Shown in pieces: positions 37,388 through 45,274 of a stretch of DNA of 48,368 nucleotides. This DNA comes from DASRHY01 sp046765875. GTDB taxonomy: Bacteria; Actinomycetota; Actinomycetes; Propionibacteriales; Kribbellaceae. Made by a program: the position numbers and the translations under genes. The DNA lies in the NCBI GenBank assembly GCA_046765875.1, contig JBKPSJ010000245.1:1-48368 (forward strand). Direction: 5' to 3'. Numbering within the stretch: the stretch's first letter is position 1; every line of letters begins with the position of its first letter. The notes beneath the pieces are model-generated. The model was not told the origin of the DNA, did not search any database, and saw nothing but the letters and a program-made list of their open reading frames with translations.

Positions 37388-38359
37388 ATGTCCGACCAGC
37401 GCACCGATCACGCGTTCCCCGACGCCGTGTTCTCCGGCGTACACCGGGGGCCGCTGCAGCCCGGGGAATGGGTCACGCTGTCGGACCCGAAGGGGCGCCG
37501 GCACTCGGTCCGGCTGGAGCCCGGCCAGGCGTTCCATACGACCAAGGGCGCGATCAGCCACGACGAGCTGATCGGCGGCCCGGACGGGGTCGTCATCACG
37601 TCAGCGGGCGGTGTCGACTACCTGGCACTGCGGCCGCTGATGATCGACTACTCGGTGTCGATGCCGCGCGGTGCCGCGGTGATCTACCCGAAGGACACCG
37701 CACAGATCATCGCGATGGCCGACATCTTCCCCGGCGCCCACGTCGTCGAAGCCGGGGCCGGCTCCGGTGCGCTCACCTGCGCGTTGCTGCGCGCTGTGGG
37801 CACCGGCGGACGCGTCACGTCGTACGAGCGGCGGGAGGATTTCGCGGAGGTCGCGCGACGCAATGTCACCACCTTCTTCGGCGCCGAGCACCCGGCCTGG
37901 GAGCTCCGGGTCGGCGACCTGGCCGAGGCAGACGATCTCGGCGAGGTGGACCGGATCGTTCTCGACATGCTCGCGCCCTGGGAGTGCGTCGACGTCAGCG
38001 CGGCCGCGCTCGTCCCCGGCGGCGTGTTCTGTGCGTACGTCGCGACGACCACGCAGCTGAGCCGGACCGTCGAGACCTTGCGGGTAAGCGGCGGGTTCAC
38101 CGAGCCGCGGGCCTGGGAGTCGCTGGTACGGGACTGGCACGTCGAGGGGCTGGCGGTCCGGCCGAGTCACCGGATGCAGGGCCACACCGCGTTCTTGATC
38201 ACGACTCGCCGGATGGCTCCCGGTGTGACAGCGCCCGCGCGCAAGCGCCGGCCGGCACCGGGCGCGTACGGAGACGACTACGCAGGTCCGCGCGCGGGTA
38301 CTTCCTCTACAGGGTTGGATGTGGACGAATCAAGCCGCCGTTCCGCAACCGACACGTGA
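37388..38359 (+). CDS. trmI: tRNA (adenine-58-N1)-methyltransferase
   Basis: A 323-residue SAM-dependent enzyme making m1A58 in the T-loop of tRNA, like Rv2118c. The N-terminal beta domain has FHTTKGAISHDELIG. YPKDTAQIIAMADIFPG (from residue 100) leads to SAM motif I VEAGAGSGALT (120-130). VDRIVLDMLAPWE and the C-terminal SHRMQGHTAFLITTRRM are characteristic. The last 50 residues are a poorly conserved basic tail. It sits directly upstream of mpa, a conserved actinobacterial pairing. Confidence 0.94.
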   Translation: MSDQRTDHAFPDAVFSGVHRGPLQPGEWVTLSDPKGRRHSVRLEPGQAFHTTKGAISHDELIGGPDGVVITSAGGVDYLALRPLMIDYSVSMPRGAAVIYPKDTAQIIAMADIFPGAHVVEAGAGSGALTCALLRAVGTGGRVTSYERREDFAEVARRNVTTFFGAEHPAWELRVGDLAEADDLGEVDRIVLDMLAPWECVDVSAAALVPGGVFCAYVATTTQLSRTVETLRVSGGFTEPRAWESLVRDWHVEGLAVRPSHRMQGHTAFLITTRRMAPGVTAPARKRRPAPGAYGDDYAGPRAGTSSTGLDVDESSRRSATDT

Positions 38360-38371
38360 TGGGAATCGCGC

Positions 38372-38399
38372 TTGCCCGGCCTGCGTTGACGGGTAAGGT
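38372..38399 (+). promoter_or_regulatory. Candidate promoter of mpa
   Basis: TTGCCC (38372-38377), 16 bases, then TAAGGT (38394-38399), just after the trmI stop. It predicts a start near 38406 and a leader of about 33 bases carrying GGCGAGG. Confidence 0.45.
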
Positions 38400-38438
38400 C
38401 ACAAGAGTCGACCCCACCATTTCGGCGAGGTGATGTAC

Positions 38439-40175
38439 GTGGCTGGAGACGGGAATCAGTCCGCGGCTGAGTTGCGTAACCAGGTCCGTTACCTGGAGGC
38501 CGAGGTCGGAGCGCTGCGACGCCGCCTGCTCGAGCATCCTGCTGAATCGCGTTCGCTGGAGGCCCGGCTGGCCGAGACGCAGGCGCAGCTCGCCAGCGTG
38601 ACCGCTCAGAACGAGCGACTGGCCGAGACATTGCGCGAGGCCCGCGAGAAGATCATCGCGCTGAAGGAGGAGGTCGACCGGCTGGCGCAGCCGCCGTCGG
38701 GCTTCGGCACCTTCCTGGGCCGCAACGAGGACGACACGCTCGACGTGTTCACCGGTGGCCGCAAGCTGCGGGTGGCAGCAAGTCCCTCTGTGGACCTGGA
38801 CGCGCTCAAGCTCGGCCAGGAGGTCATGCTCAACGAGGCACTGAACGTCGTACAGGCCTGCGACTTCGAGGTCGTCGGCGACGTGGTGATGCTCAAGGAG
38901 TTGCTCGAGGACGGCGAGCGCGCGCTGGTGATCGCGCAGGCCGACGAGGAGCGGGTGGTGCGGCTGGCCGCGCCGCTGATGGACGAGCCGCTGCGCGCCG
39001 GTGACTCGCTGTTGTTGGAGCCGCGGTCCGGCTACGTCTACGAGCGGATCCCGAAGTCCGAGGTCGAGGAGCTCATCCTCGAGGAGGTCCCGGACATCGA
39101 CTACACCCAGATCGGCGGGCTGAAGGGCCAGATCGACCAGATCCGTGACGCGGTCGAGTTGCCGTACCTGTATGGCGACCTGTTCCGCGAGCACGAGCTC
39201 AAGCCGCCCAAGGGCGTACTGCTGTACGGTCCTCCGGGCTGTGGCAAGACGCTGATCGCCAAGGCGGTGGCGAACTCGCTGTCCAACAAGGTCGCGGAGA
39301 AGACGGGCGCCGAGGGGAAGTCGTACTTCCTCAACATCAAGGGCCCCGAGCTGCTGAACAAGTACGTCGGTGAGACCGAGCGGCATATCCGGCTGGTCTT
39401 CCAGCGGGCCCGGGAGAAGGCCTCCGAGGGTATGCCGGTGATCGTGTTCTTCGACGAGATGGACTCGCTGTTCCGTACCCGCGGATCCGGCGTGTCCTCC
39501 GACGTGGAGAACACCATCGTCCCGCAGTTGCTGAGCGAGATCGACGGCGTCGAGGGCCTCGAGAACGTGATCGTGATCGGCGCCTCCAACCGCGAGGACA
39601 TGATCGACCCTGCCATCCTGCGACCGGGCCGGCTGGACGTGAAGATCAAGATCGAGCGGCCCGACGCCGAGGGCGCCCGCGACATCTTCTCCAAGTACCT
39701 GACCAAGACCCTGCCGCTGCACGCCGACGACCTCAACGAGTTCGGCGGCAACATCGAGGACTGCGTCAACGCGATGATCCAGCGCACGGTCGAGCGGATG
39801 TACACCGAGACCGACGAGAACCGCTTCCTCGAGGTCACCTACGCCAACGGTGACAAGGAGGTCCTGTACTTCAAGGACTTCAACTCCGGCGCGATGATCC
39901 AGAACATCGTCGACCGCGCGAAGAAGATGGCGATCAAGGACTACCTGGACCAGAACCAGAAGGGTCTGCGGGTGCAGCACCTGATGCAGGCGTGCGTGGA
40001 CGAGTTCAAGGAGAACGAGGACCTCCCGAACACGACCAACCCGGACGACTGGGCCCGCATCTCGGGCAAGAAGGGCGAGCGGATCGTGTTCATCCGTACG
40101 CTCATCTCGGGCAAGCAGGGCACCGAGCCCGGCCGCTCGATCGACACCGCCACCAACACCGGCCAGTATCTGTAA
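38439..40175 (+). CDS. mpa: Mycobacterial proteasome ATPase (ARC)
   Basis: A 578-residue AAA+ unfoldase that feeds pupylated proteins to the 20S core. The N-terminal coiled coil (residues about 10-75, rich in Leu, Glu and Arg) captures Pup, then come the OB domains (FGTFLGRNEDDTLDVFTGGRKLRV). In the AAA domain, Walker A is GPPGCGKT at 264-271, Walker B is FFDEMDSL with Asp339-Glu340, and sensor/Arg fingers lie near GASNREDMIDPAILRPGRLD. The protein ends in GQYL, the HbYX-like tail that opens the proteasome gate. GTG 38439 has GAGG eight bases upstream; ATG 38433 and GTG 38430 are alternatives. Confidence 0.95.
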   Translation: MAGDGNQSAAELRNQVRYLEAEVGALRRRLLEHPAESRSLEARLAETQAQLASVTAQNERLAETLREAREKIIALKEEVDRLAQPPSGFGTFLGRNEDDTLDVFTGGRKLRVAASPSVDLDALKLGQEVMLNEALNVVQACDFEVVGDVVMLKELLEDGERALVIAQADEERVVRLAAPLMDEPLRAGDSLLLEPRSGYVYERIPKSEVEELILEEVPDIDYTQIGGLKGQIDQIRDAVELPYLYGDLFREHELKPPKGVLLYGPPGCGKTLIAKAVANSLSNKVAEKTGAEGKSYFLNIKGPELLNKYVGETERHIRLVFQRAREKASEGMPVIVFFDEMDSLFRTRGSGVSSDVENTIVPQLLSEIDGVEGLENVIVIGASNREDMIDPAILRPGRLDVKIKIERPDAEGARDIFSKYLTKTLPLHADDLNEFGGNIEDCVNAMIQRTVERMYTETDENRFLEVTYANGDKEVLYFKDFNSGAMIQNIVDRAKKMAIKDYLDQNQKGLRVQHLMQACVDEFKENEDLPNTTNPDDWARISGKKGERIVFIRTLISGKQGTEPGRSIDTATNTGQYL

Positions 40176-40186
40176 CAACCTGCGCC

Positions 40187-40220
40187 GAACGGCCGCCGGG
40201 CACATCCCCGGCGGCCGTTC
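40187..40220 (+). terminator. Strong hairpin terminator after mpa
   Basis: GAACGGCCGCCGGG (40187-40200) pairs perfectly over 14 bases with CCCGGCGGCCGTTC (40207-40220), with a six-base loop, 11 bases after the mpa stop. A T-run is absent. The free energy should be very high. Confidence 0.75.
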
Positions 40221-40310
40221 GTATGTCGAAGATTGGATCGGTCTGGAGGACTACTAAAGGGGTGGGTCATGTAGTACTTGCGGGGGATCCGGAAGGTCGG
40301 TGCGCTCGCG

Positions 40311-40316
40311 TACCTT
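40311..40316 (+). promoter_or_regulatory. Candidate -10 element (TACCTT) of the small membrane gene
   Basis: TACCTT is seven bases before ATG 40324, with no Shine-Dalgarno. Confidence 0.45.
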
Positions 40317-40323
40317 CGATGTC

Positions 40324-40698
40324 ATGGCTACCGAGCACGTCACTACCGGCGAGACCCGCGAAGACCTGCGGGCGGCCGTCGGCGCGCGTCGGGACCTCGG
40401 GGTGGATTACGAGCCCGAGGTGATCGACGCCTTCATGGAAAGGCTGGACGCCCGGATCTCCGGCCGGGTCGACCAGGAACTCGCGGCCCGCGCCGCATAC
40501 CAACCACCGGCCCCGCTCCCACCGCGAAAGGGTGACAACGCTGCCACCTGGGTGGCGCTGGCCTCGCTGGTGATGGGGGTGCCGATCACCGCGATCGCGA
40601 GCGAGAACGCGGGCATCTTCGGGGTGATGCTCTCCTGGGCCGGGATCGCGACGGTCAATGTGGCGCACGCCATCGGCCGCTGGGGTCGACCCGTCTAG
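40324..40698 (+). CDS. Small actinobacterial membrane protein, unknown function
   Basis: 124 residues. The first half is soluble and acidic-to-basic: VDYEPEVIDAFMERLDARISGRVDQEL resembles a segment I recall in many short actinobacterial membrane proteins, likely a helix. Then comes a Pro-rich hinge (YQPPAPLPPRK) and two hydrophobic helices (WVALASLVMGVPITAIA and GVMLSWAGIATVNVAHAI). I know no function. The start is ATG 40324 rather than an upstream in-frame codon, because TACCTT precedes it. It lies between mpa and a convergent NUDIX gene. Confidence 0.75.
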   Translation: MATEHVTTGETREDLRAAVGARRDLGVDYEPEVIDAFMERLDARISGRVDQELAARAAYQPPAPLPPRKGDNAATWVALASLVMGVPITAIASENAGIFGVMLSWAGIATVNVAHAIGRWGRPV

Positions 40699-40712
40699 CT
40701 GCATGCCACACG

Positions 40713-40790
40713 TTGTGGGTTCCCACACGTTGTGGCGGGTCCCCGCTGCGCATGCTGCGCACCAACCCACAACAACATGTGCGAACCCAC
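40713..40790 (+). repeat. Dispersed intergenic repeat, copy 2
   Basis: It aligns along its length with 9899-9975: TTGTGGGTTC-x-CAC, a central GCATGC, AACCCACAA (40764-40772) and TGTGCGAACCC. GTGGGTTCCCACA (40715-40727) pairs with TGTGCGAACCCAC (40778-40790) with one mismatch, enclosing the internal AACCCACAA that can pair with TTGTGGGTT instead. It lies between two convergent genes, as does copy 1. Confidence 0.68.
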
Positions 40791-40797
40791 GATCCCG

Positions 40798-40836
40798 CGC
40801 CAGGCCCTGCCCCAAACGCGGTTGTCGGGCCTGGCG
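40798..40836 (-). terminator. Hairpin terminator after the NUDIX gene
   Basis: CGCCAGGCCC (40798-40807) and GGGCCTGGCG (40827-40836) pair over 10 bases with a 19-base loop. On the minus strand it starts two bases behind the NUDIX stop, and it could also stop transcripts from the opposite side. Confidence 0.6.
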
Positions 40837-40838
40837 TT

Positions 40839-41351
40839 TCAGCCGTCGTCGCTGGACGCCGCCAGCGTGCGCAACAGCGGTGCCAGCAGGAGGCGGCTGT
40901 CCGGTACGAACGGCCAGTCGTCCAGGTGCGCCACAACCTCGGCGGGGGACAGCCAGTCGCCCCACTCGACCTCCTCGGGCTGGTGTCTGACCGGGCCGTC
41001 CCACACGCAGCTGTACAGATACGCGTGGTACGCAGTGTCGTCGTCGCGGTAGTCGCCCTCGGGCAGCGCGACCAGTTGCACGCCGGTGATGCCCAGCTCC
41101 TCGGCCAGCTCGCGGACGGCTGCGTCGTACGGGTCCTCGCCGTACGCGATGACGCCGCCGGCCATCACGTCGTACCGGCCCGGGAAGACGTCCTTGGTCA
41201 TCGTCCGGCGGTGTACGTAGATGTCGCCGCGGGAGTTGCGTACCAGCACGCCGGTGGCGCTGTGGCGCAGGTTCTCCCGGCGTACCCGCGACCGTGGTGC
41301 GGCCCCGTACACCTGGTTGTGCTCGTCCAGCAGCGCGACCAGTTCCTCCAC
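40839..41351 (-). CDS. NUDIX hydrolase
   Basis: A 170-residue hydrolase of nucleoside-diphosphate-linked compounds. The Nudix box is at residues 66-88: GVIAYGE, then REL and EELGI, with all its Glu metal ligands. VEELVALLDEHNQVYGAAPRS and the YVHRRTMTKDVFPGRYDVMAGG segment resemble the YfcD/isopentenyl-isomerase-like subgroup. The exact substrate is unknown. GTG 41351 is chosen because family homology begins there; the frame stays open antisense to dop, which is not coding. It is divergent from dop by 174 bases. Confidence 0.9.
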   Translation of the reverse strand: MEELVALLDEHNQVYGAAPRSRVRRENLRHSATGVLVRNSRGDIYVHRRTMTKDVFPGRYDVMAGGVIAYGEDPYDAAVRELAEELGITGVQLVALPEGDYRDDDTAYHAYLYSCVWDGPVRHQPEEVEWGDWLSPAEVVAHLDDWPFVPDSRLLLAPLLRTLAASSDDG

Positions 41352-41513
41352 CCGCCGATTCTCACGCAACGCCCGGTCGAGTGCGCGGCGTGGGGCGTCG
41401 TCACATCGGGTAAGCGTCCGGATCGCGGTGTCGGGTTGCCGTACCTCGTGATCGCCGGGCGCCGGGGCCGGGTCCTCGCCGTGATCCCGGCGGATTTGGT
41501 CGCCGAACCCGCG

Positions 41514-41519
41514 TAGGCT
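41514..41519 (+). promoter_or_regulatory. Candidate -10 element (TAGGCT) of dop
   Basis: TAGGCT lies six bases before ATG 41526 with no Shine-Dalgarno, giving a likely leaderless dop-pup-prcB-prcA transcript. Confidence 0.55.
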
Positions 41520-41525
41520 CGGGAT

Positions 41526-43046
41526 ATGAGCGTTAGGCGGATCATGGGCACCGAGACCGAGTTCGGCATCTCGGTACCCGGTCAGCCGGGGGCGAACCCG
41601 ATGCTGACCTCGAGCCAGGTGGTCAACGGGTACGCGCAGACCCAGCCGCTGGCCCGCAAGACGCGCTGGGACTTCGACGAGGAGCACCCGCTGCGGGACG
41701 CCCGAGGCTTCGACCTGAGCCGCGACGTGGCCGACCCCAGCCAGCTCACCGACGAGGAGACCGGGCTGGCCAATGTGATCCTCACCAACGGTGCCCGGTT
41801 GTACGTCGATCACGCCCACCCGGAGTACTCGACACCGGAGTGCACCAACCCGCGTGACGTGGTGCTGTGGGACAAGGCCGGCGAACTGGTGATCATGGCC
41901 GGTGCCCGCGAGGCGCGGAAGATCCCGGGTGCGCCGCCGGTGAACCTGTACAAGAACAACACGGACAACAAGGGCGCGTCGTACGGGTCGCACGAGAACT
42001 ACCTGATGCGCAGGTCGACCCCGTTCGCCTCGATCGTGCGGCACCTGACGCCGTTCTTCGTCAGCCGCCAGGTGATCGCCGGAGCCGGCCGCGTCGGGCT
42101 CGGCCAGGACGGCAGCGCGCACGGGTTCCAGCTCAGCCAGCGCGCCGACTACTTCGAGGTCGAGGTCGGTCTGGAGACCACACTCAAGCGGCCGATCATC
42201 AACACTCGTGACGAGCCGCACGCCAACCCGGACCGGTACCGCCGGCTGCACGTGATCATCGGCGACGCGAACCTGTCGGAGATCTCGACGTACCTCAAGA
42301 TCGGCACCACCAGCCTCGTGCTGGCGATGATCGAGGACGGCTGGCTGACCGACGATCTCAGCGTCGACCGTGCCGTCGGCGCCCTGCATGAGGTGAGCCA
42401 CGACACGTCCTGCACGTACCTGATCACGCTCAAGGACGGGCGCCGGCTAAACGCCGTACAGCTCCAGACCGAGTACCTGGAGCAGGCCCGCAAGTACGTC
42501 GAGGACAAGTACGGCGACGACGCCGACCGGCAGACCAAGGACGTACTGGCGCGCTGGGAGGCGATGCTCGACCAGCTCGCCACCGACCCGATGAAGCTGG
42601 CCGACCAGCTCGACTGGGTGGCCAAGCTCAAGCTGCTCGAGTCGTACCGCGAGCGCGACGGTCTGGACTGGGATGCGCCCAAGCTCCACTTGGTCGACCT
42701 GCAGTACGCGGACCTCAGGCCGGACAAGGGCCTGTACCAGCGGCTGGTCGCGTCCGGCCGGATGCAGCGGCTGGTGACCAACGAGGAGATCGTCAAGGCC
42801 GTCACCCAGCCGCCGACCGATACCCGTGCATACTTCCGCGGCCGCTGCATGCAGCAATACGCGGCACAGGTCGCGGCGGCCTCCTGGGACTCGGTCATCT
42901 TCGACCTGCCGGGCCGCGAGTCGCTGCAGCGGATCCCGACGCTGGACCCGCTGCGCGGCACGAAATCGCACGTGGGGGAGCTCCTGGACTCCTGCGACAC
43001 AGCGAGTGACCTGGTTCGCACCATTACTGGTGGTGCCGCCGGGTAG
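41526..43046 (+). CDS. dop: Pup deamidase/depupylase
   Basis: 506 residues of the Dop/PafA carboxylate-amine-ligase fold. It converts the C-terminal Gln of Pup to Glu and removes Pup from substrates, giving substrate entry control for the proteasome. Dop is told from PafA by the start RRIMGTETEFGISVPG (with catalytic Glu10) and the loop PGQPGANPMLTSSQVVNGYAQ that PafA lacks. Other conserved parts are LYVDHAHPEYSTPEC and VNLYKNNTDNKGASYGSHENY. It leads the pup-prcB-prcA genes, 73 bases before pup. Confidence 0.96.
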   Translation: MSVRRIMGTETEFGISVPGQPGANPMLTSSQVVNGYAQTQPLARKTRWDFDEEHPLRDARGFDLSRDVADPSQLTDEETGLANVILTNGARLYVDHAHPEYSTPECTNPRDVVLWDKAGELVIMAGAREARKIPGAPPVNLYKNNTDNKGASYGSHENYLMRRSTPFASIVRHLTPFFVSRQVIAGAGRVGLGQDGSAHGFQLSQRADYFEVEVGLETTLKRPIINTRDEPHANPDRYRRLHVIIGDANLSEISTYLKIGTTSLVLAMIEDGWLTDDLSVDRAVGALHEVSHDTSCTYLITLKDGRRLNAVQLQTEYLEQARKYVEDKYGDDADRQTKDVLARWEAMLDQLATDPMKLADQLDWVAKLKLLESYRERDGLDWDAPKLHLVDLQYADLRPDKGLYQRLVASGRMQRLVTNEEIVKAVTQPPTDTRAYFRGRCMQQYAAQVAAASWDSVIFDLPGRESLQRIPTLDPLRGTKSHVGELLDSCDTASDLVRTITGGAAG

Positions 43047-43049
43047 GGT
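43044..43049 (+). promoter_or_regulatory. Possible internal -10 element (TAGGGT) for pup
   Basis: TAGGGT includes the dop stop codon TAG. It would give a leader of about 65 bases before pup that holds the hairpin at 43058-43098. Confidence 0.35.
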
Positions 43050-43057
43050 CGTCCTGC

Positions 43058-43098
43058 AGGCAGTAGACAGTCGATTTGGGCGGCTGTGCTGACTGCCT
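43058..43098 (+). promoter_or_regulatory. Two-step hairpin in the pup leader
   Basis: AGGCAGT (43058-43064) pairs with ACTGCCT (43092-43098). Inside it ACAG (43067-43070) pairs with CTGT (43084-43087). It ends just before AGGAGG (43105-43110), the pup ribosome site, so it may tune Pup output or protect the mRNA end. Confidence 0.5.
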
Positions 43099-43119
43099 TG
43101 CTCTAGGAGGTTCAGCAAG

Positions 43120-43329
43120 ATGGCTAAGGACGGCGGTCAGCAGCAAAGGCAGCCGAAGCGGTCGACGACCGACACCGAGGCGCCCGAGGTCGAGGCGTCG
43201 GAGGAGGTCGCCGAGCGCAAGGAACGGCTCGATGACGATGTGGACTCGATCCTCGACGAGATCGACGAGGTTCTGGAGGAGAACGCGGAGGAGTTCGTCC
43301 GCGGCTTCGTGCAGAAGGGCGGACAGTGA
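43120..43329 (+). CDS. pup: Prokaryotic ubiquitin-like protein Pup
   Basis: 69 residues, acidic and largely disordered. It ends in Gly-Gly-Gln, so Dop must deamidate it before PafA can link it to substrate lysines. The central stretch LDDDVDSILDEIDEVLEENAEEFVR is the helix-forming, Mpa-binding part, and FVRGFVQKGGQ is the family end. AGGAGG lies nine bases before the ATG, the strongest ribosome site in this cluster, which suits a highly made protein. The prcB GTG overlaps its stop. Confidence 0.97.
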   Translation: MAKDGGQQQRQPKRSTTDTEAPEVEASEEVAERKERLDDDVDSILDEIDEVLEENAEEFVRGFVQKGGQ

Positions 43330-44168
43330 CAACCGACTTCAGTGGGCGGTTGCCTGACGTCTTCCTGACGCCTGGCAACTCGTCGTTCGCGGACTTCCTC
43401 AGCGCCTATGCGCCCGATCTGCTGCCCGGGCGCAGGATGCTGCCCGACGGCGCGGACCTGGGCAACCAGGTGGCGCACGCGACCACGATCGTCACGGCGA
43501 TCTTCTCCCGCGGCGTGGTGATGGCCGGCGACCGGCGCGCCACGATGGGCAACCTGATCGCCCAGCGCGACGTGGAGAAGGTGCACGCCGCAGACGAGTA
43601 CTCGGTGGTCGGCGTCGCGGGCAGCGCCGGTCTCGGGCTGGAGATGGTCAAGCTGTTCCAGACCGAGCTCGAGCACTACGAGAAGTTCGAGGGCGCGATC
43701 CTGAGCCTCGACGGCAAGGCCAACCGGCTCGGTGCCCTGGTCCGAGGCAACCTGGCCATGGCCATGCAGGGCCTGGCCGCGGTGCCGCTGTTCGCCGGGT
43801 ACGACGACAACACCAACACCGGCCGGATCTTCAGCTACGACGTGACCGGCGGGTGGAACGAGGAGCGGCACTTCCACGGCGTCGGCAGCGGCTCGCTGTT
43901 CGCCCGCGGCGCGCTGAAGAAGCTGTACCGCGAGAACATGTCCGAAACCGATTGCGTCACGGCCACGATCCAGTCGCTGTACGACGCGGCCGACGAGGAC
44001 TCCGCGACCGGCGGCCCGGACCTGGCCCGGCGGATCTACCCGGTGGTCTCGGTCGTCACCGCCGACGGCTACCGGCGGGTGGACGACAGCGATGTGGGCG
44101 GCCTCATCGAGACCGTGGTCGCCGCCCGGATGCAACGACCCGACGGCCCCGCGGCCGCACTGACCTGA
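43326..44168 (+). CDS. prcB: Proteasome beta subunit
   Basis: 280 residues, N-terminal-nucleophile hydrolase of the 20S core. By comparison with the HG-TTIV junction of M. tuberculosis PrcB, the propeptide ends at His51-Ala52, leaving Thr53 as the catalytic residue (HA-TTIVTAIF). Conserved features follow: VVMAGDRRATMGN, VRGNLAMAMQGLAAVPLFAGY, GVGSGSLFARGALKKLY and the GGPDLARRIYPVV block. GTG 43326 overlaps the pup stop, so the two are coupled. The C-terminal tail is short. Confidence 0.97.
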   Translation: MTTDFSGRLPDVFLTPGNSSFADFLSAYAPDLLPGRRMLPDGADLGNQVAHATTIVTAIFSRGVVMAGDRRATMGNLIAQRDVEKVHAADEYSVVGVAGSAGLGLEMVKLFQTELEHYEKFEGAILSLDGKANRLGALVRGNLAMAMQGLAAVPLFAGYDDNTNTGRIFSYDVTGGWNEERHFHGVGSGSLFARGALKKLYRENMSETDCVTATIQSLYDAADEDSATGGPDLARRIYPVVSVVTADGYRRVDDSDVGGLIETVVAARMQRPDGPAAALT

Positions 44169-44218
44169 CTGACTTGACCTGGTGACTTTGACGTGAGCGC
44201 GAAGGAGATCCGCCGCCG

Positions 44219-45097
44219 ATGAGCATGCCGTTCTACGTGTCGCCCGAGCAGCAGATGCGCGACCGCGCGGAGTACGCGCGCAAGGGCATCGCCAGGGGGC
44301 GCAGCGCGGTGGCGATGCAGTACGCCGACGGCATCCTGTTCGTGGCCGAGAACCGCTCTCCGGCCCTGCACAAGGTCGCCGAGATCTACGACCGGATCGG
44401 GTTCGCCGCGGTCGGCCGGTACAACCAGTTCGAGAACCTGCGCATCGCCGGCGTCCGGCTGGCCGACACCCGCGGCTACTCGTACCACCGCCGCGACGTC
44501 ACCGGCCGCGCACTCGCGAATGCGTACGCGCAGACCCTCGGCTCGATCTTCTCCTCGCCGGCCGAGTTGCCGGTGGAGGTCGAGATCATCGTCGCCGAGG
44601 TGGGCGACTCGACCGAGGAGGACCAGATCTACCGGCTCACGTTCGACGGCTCGGTCGCCGACGAGCGCCGGTACGCGGTGATGGGCGGCTCGGCCGACCA
44701 GGTCTCGGACTACATCGGCGAGCACTACCGCGACGGCATCTCGCTGGCCGGGGCGCTGCGGCTGGCGGTGGACGCGCTCGGCCACGACGGCGCGGAGGCC
44801 CGGCACTTGGAGCCGGATCAGATCGAGGTGGCGGTGCTGGACCGCACCCGCAGCCAGCAGCGCAAGTTCAAGCGGATCACCAAGGAGACGCTGTCGAACA
44901 TCCTCGCCGAGTCGACAGCCGCTCCGGATCAGCCGTCCGCGGAGCCCGCGCCGACGGCACCCGCCGAGCCCGAGTCTGCGTCCTCAGAGCCGACGCAGCC
45001 GGCGGACTCGGGGTCCCAGGGGCAGCCGCCCGTCGCGCCGCCCGAGGACGATGTGCCGGTGGCACCGCCGGAGGAGCCGGGCGACCGTCCGCTGTGA
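44219..45097 (+). CDS. prcA: Proteasome alpha subunit
   Basis: A 292-residue alpha subunit that forms the outer rings and the gate. N-terminal FYVSPEQQMRDRAEYARKGIARG is the gate and H0 segment, followed by LFVAENRSPALHKVAEIYDRIGFAAVG, DTRGYSYHRRDVTGRALANAYAQTL and ITKETLSNILAE. The last 55 residues are a Pro/Glu/Ser-rich tail (repeated PAEPES and APPE-like units), longer than in M. tuberculosis. AAGGAG precedes ATG 44219. It sits 50 bases behind prcB and is followed by a hairpin. Confidence 0.96.
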   Translation: MSMPFYVSPEQQMRDRAEYARKGIARGRSAVAMQYADGILFVAENRSPALHKVAEIYDRIGFAAVGRYNQFENLRIAGVRLADTRGYSYHRRDVTGRALANAYAQTLGSIFSSPAELPVEVEIIVAEVGDSTEEDQIYRLTFDGSVADERRYAVMGGSADQVSDYIGEHYRDGISLAGALRLAVDALGHDGAEARHLEPDQIEVAVLDRTRSQQRKFKRITKETLSNILAESTAAPDQPSAEPAPTAPAEPESASSEPTQPADSGSQGQPPVAPPEDDVPVAPPEEPGDRPL

Positions 45098-45120
45098 GCG
45101 GCCCGGCCGGGACCGGCCGC
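45098..45120 (+). terminator. Hairpin after prcA
   Basis: GCGGCC (45098-45103) pairs with GGCCGC (45115-45120), with a bulged C and two further G-C pairs inside. It starts directly after the prcA stop and likely ends the dop-prcA transcript. Confidence 0.5.
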
Positions 45121-45237
45121 GTCCGTGGGAGTTGCTGTCGGAGCATCAGGCGTACCAGGGCTGGATGTCGGTCGGCGTATGCGTTACCGGTTCGGTCCGA
45201 GTGGCAGACGCGGATCAGGCACGGCTGAGCGCTGGCC

Positions 45238-45243
45238 TAGGGT
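45238..45243 (+). promoter_or_regulatory. Candidate -10 element (TAGGGT) of aroH
   Basis: TAGGGT predicts a start near 45250 and a leader of about 25 bases with AGGAGG before GTG 45275. It would separate the aroH-tyrA-cmk-plsC-der genes from the proteasome genes. Confidence 0.45.
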
Positions 45244-45274
45244 TGCCTCGAAGGATGACGAGGAGGCAGTCACA

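Noticed and set aside
38386..38399. TTGACG as -35 for the mpa TAAGGT
   Set aside because: The spacing is two bases. TTGCCC at 38372, 16 bases upstream, fits better.
41386..41516. Short forward frame before dop reading GLPYLVIAGRRGRVLAVIP
   Set aside because: It looks protein-like, but no plausible start codon or ribosome site was found and it lies in the dop promoter region.
41352..42401. Antisense extension of the NUDIX frame across dop
   Set aside because: Homology begins at GTG 41351, and the extension is the reverse frame of the conserved dop gene.
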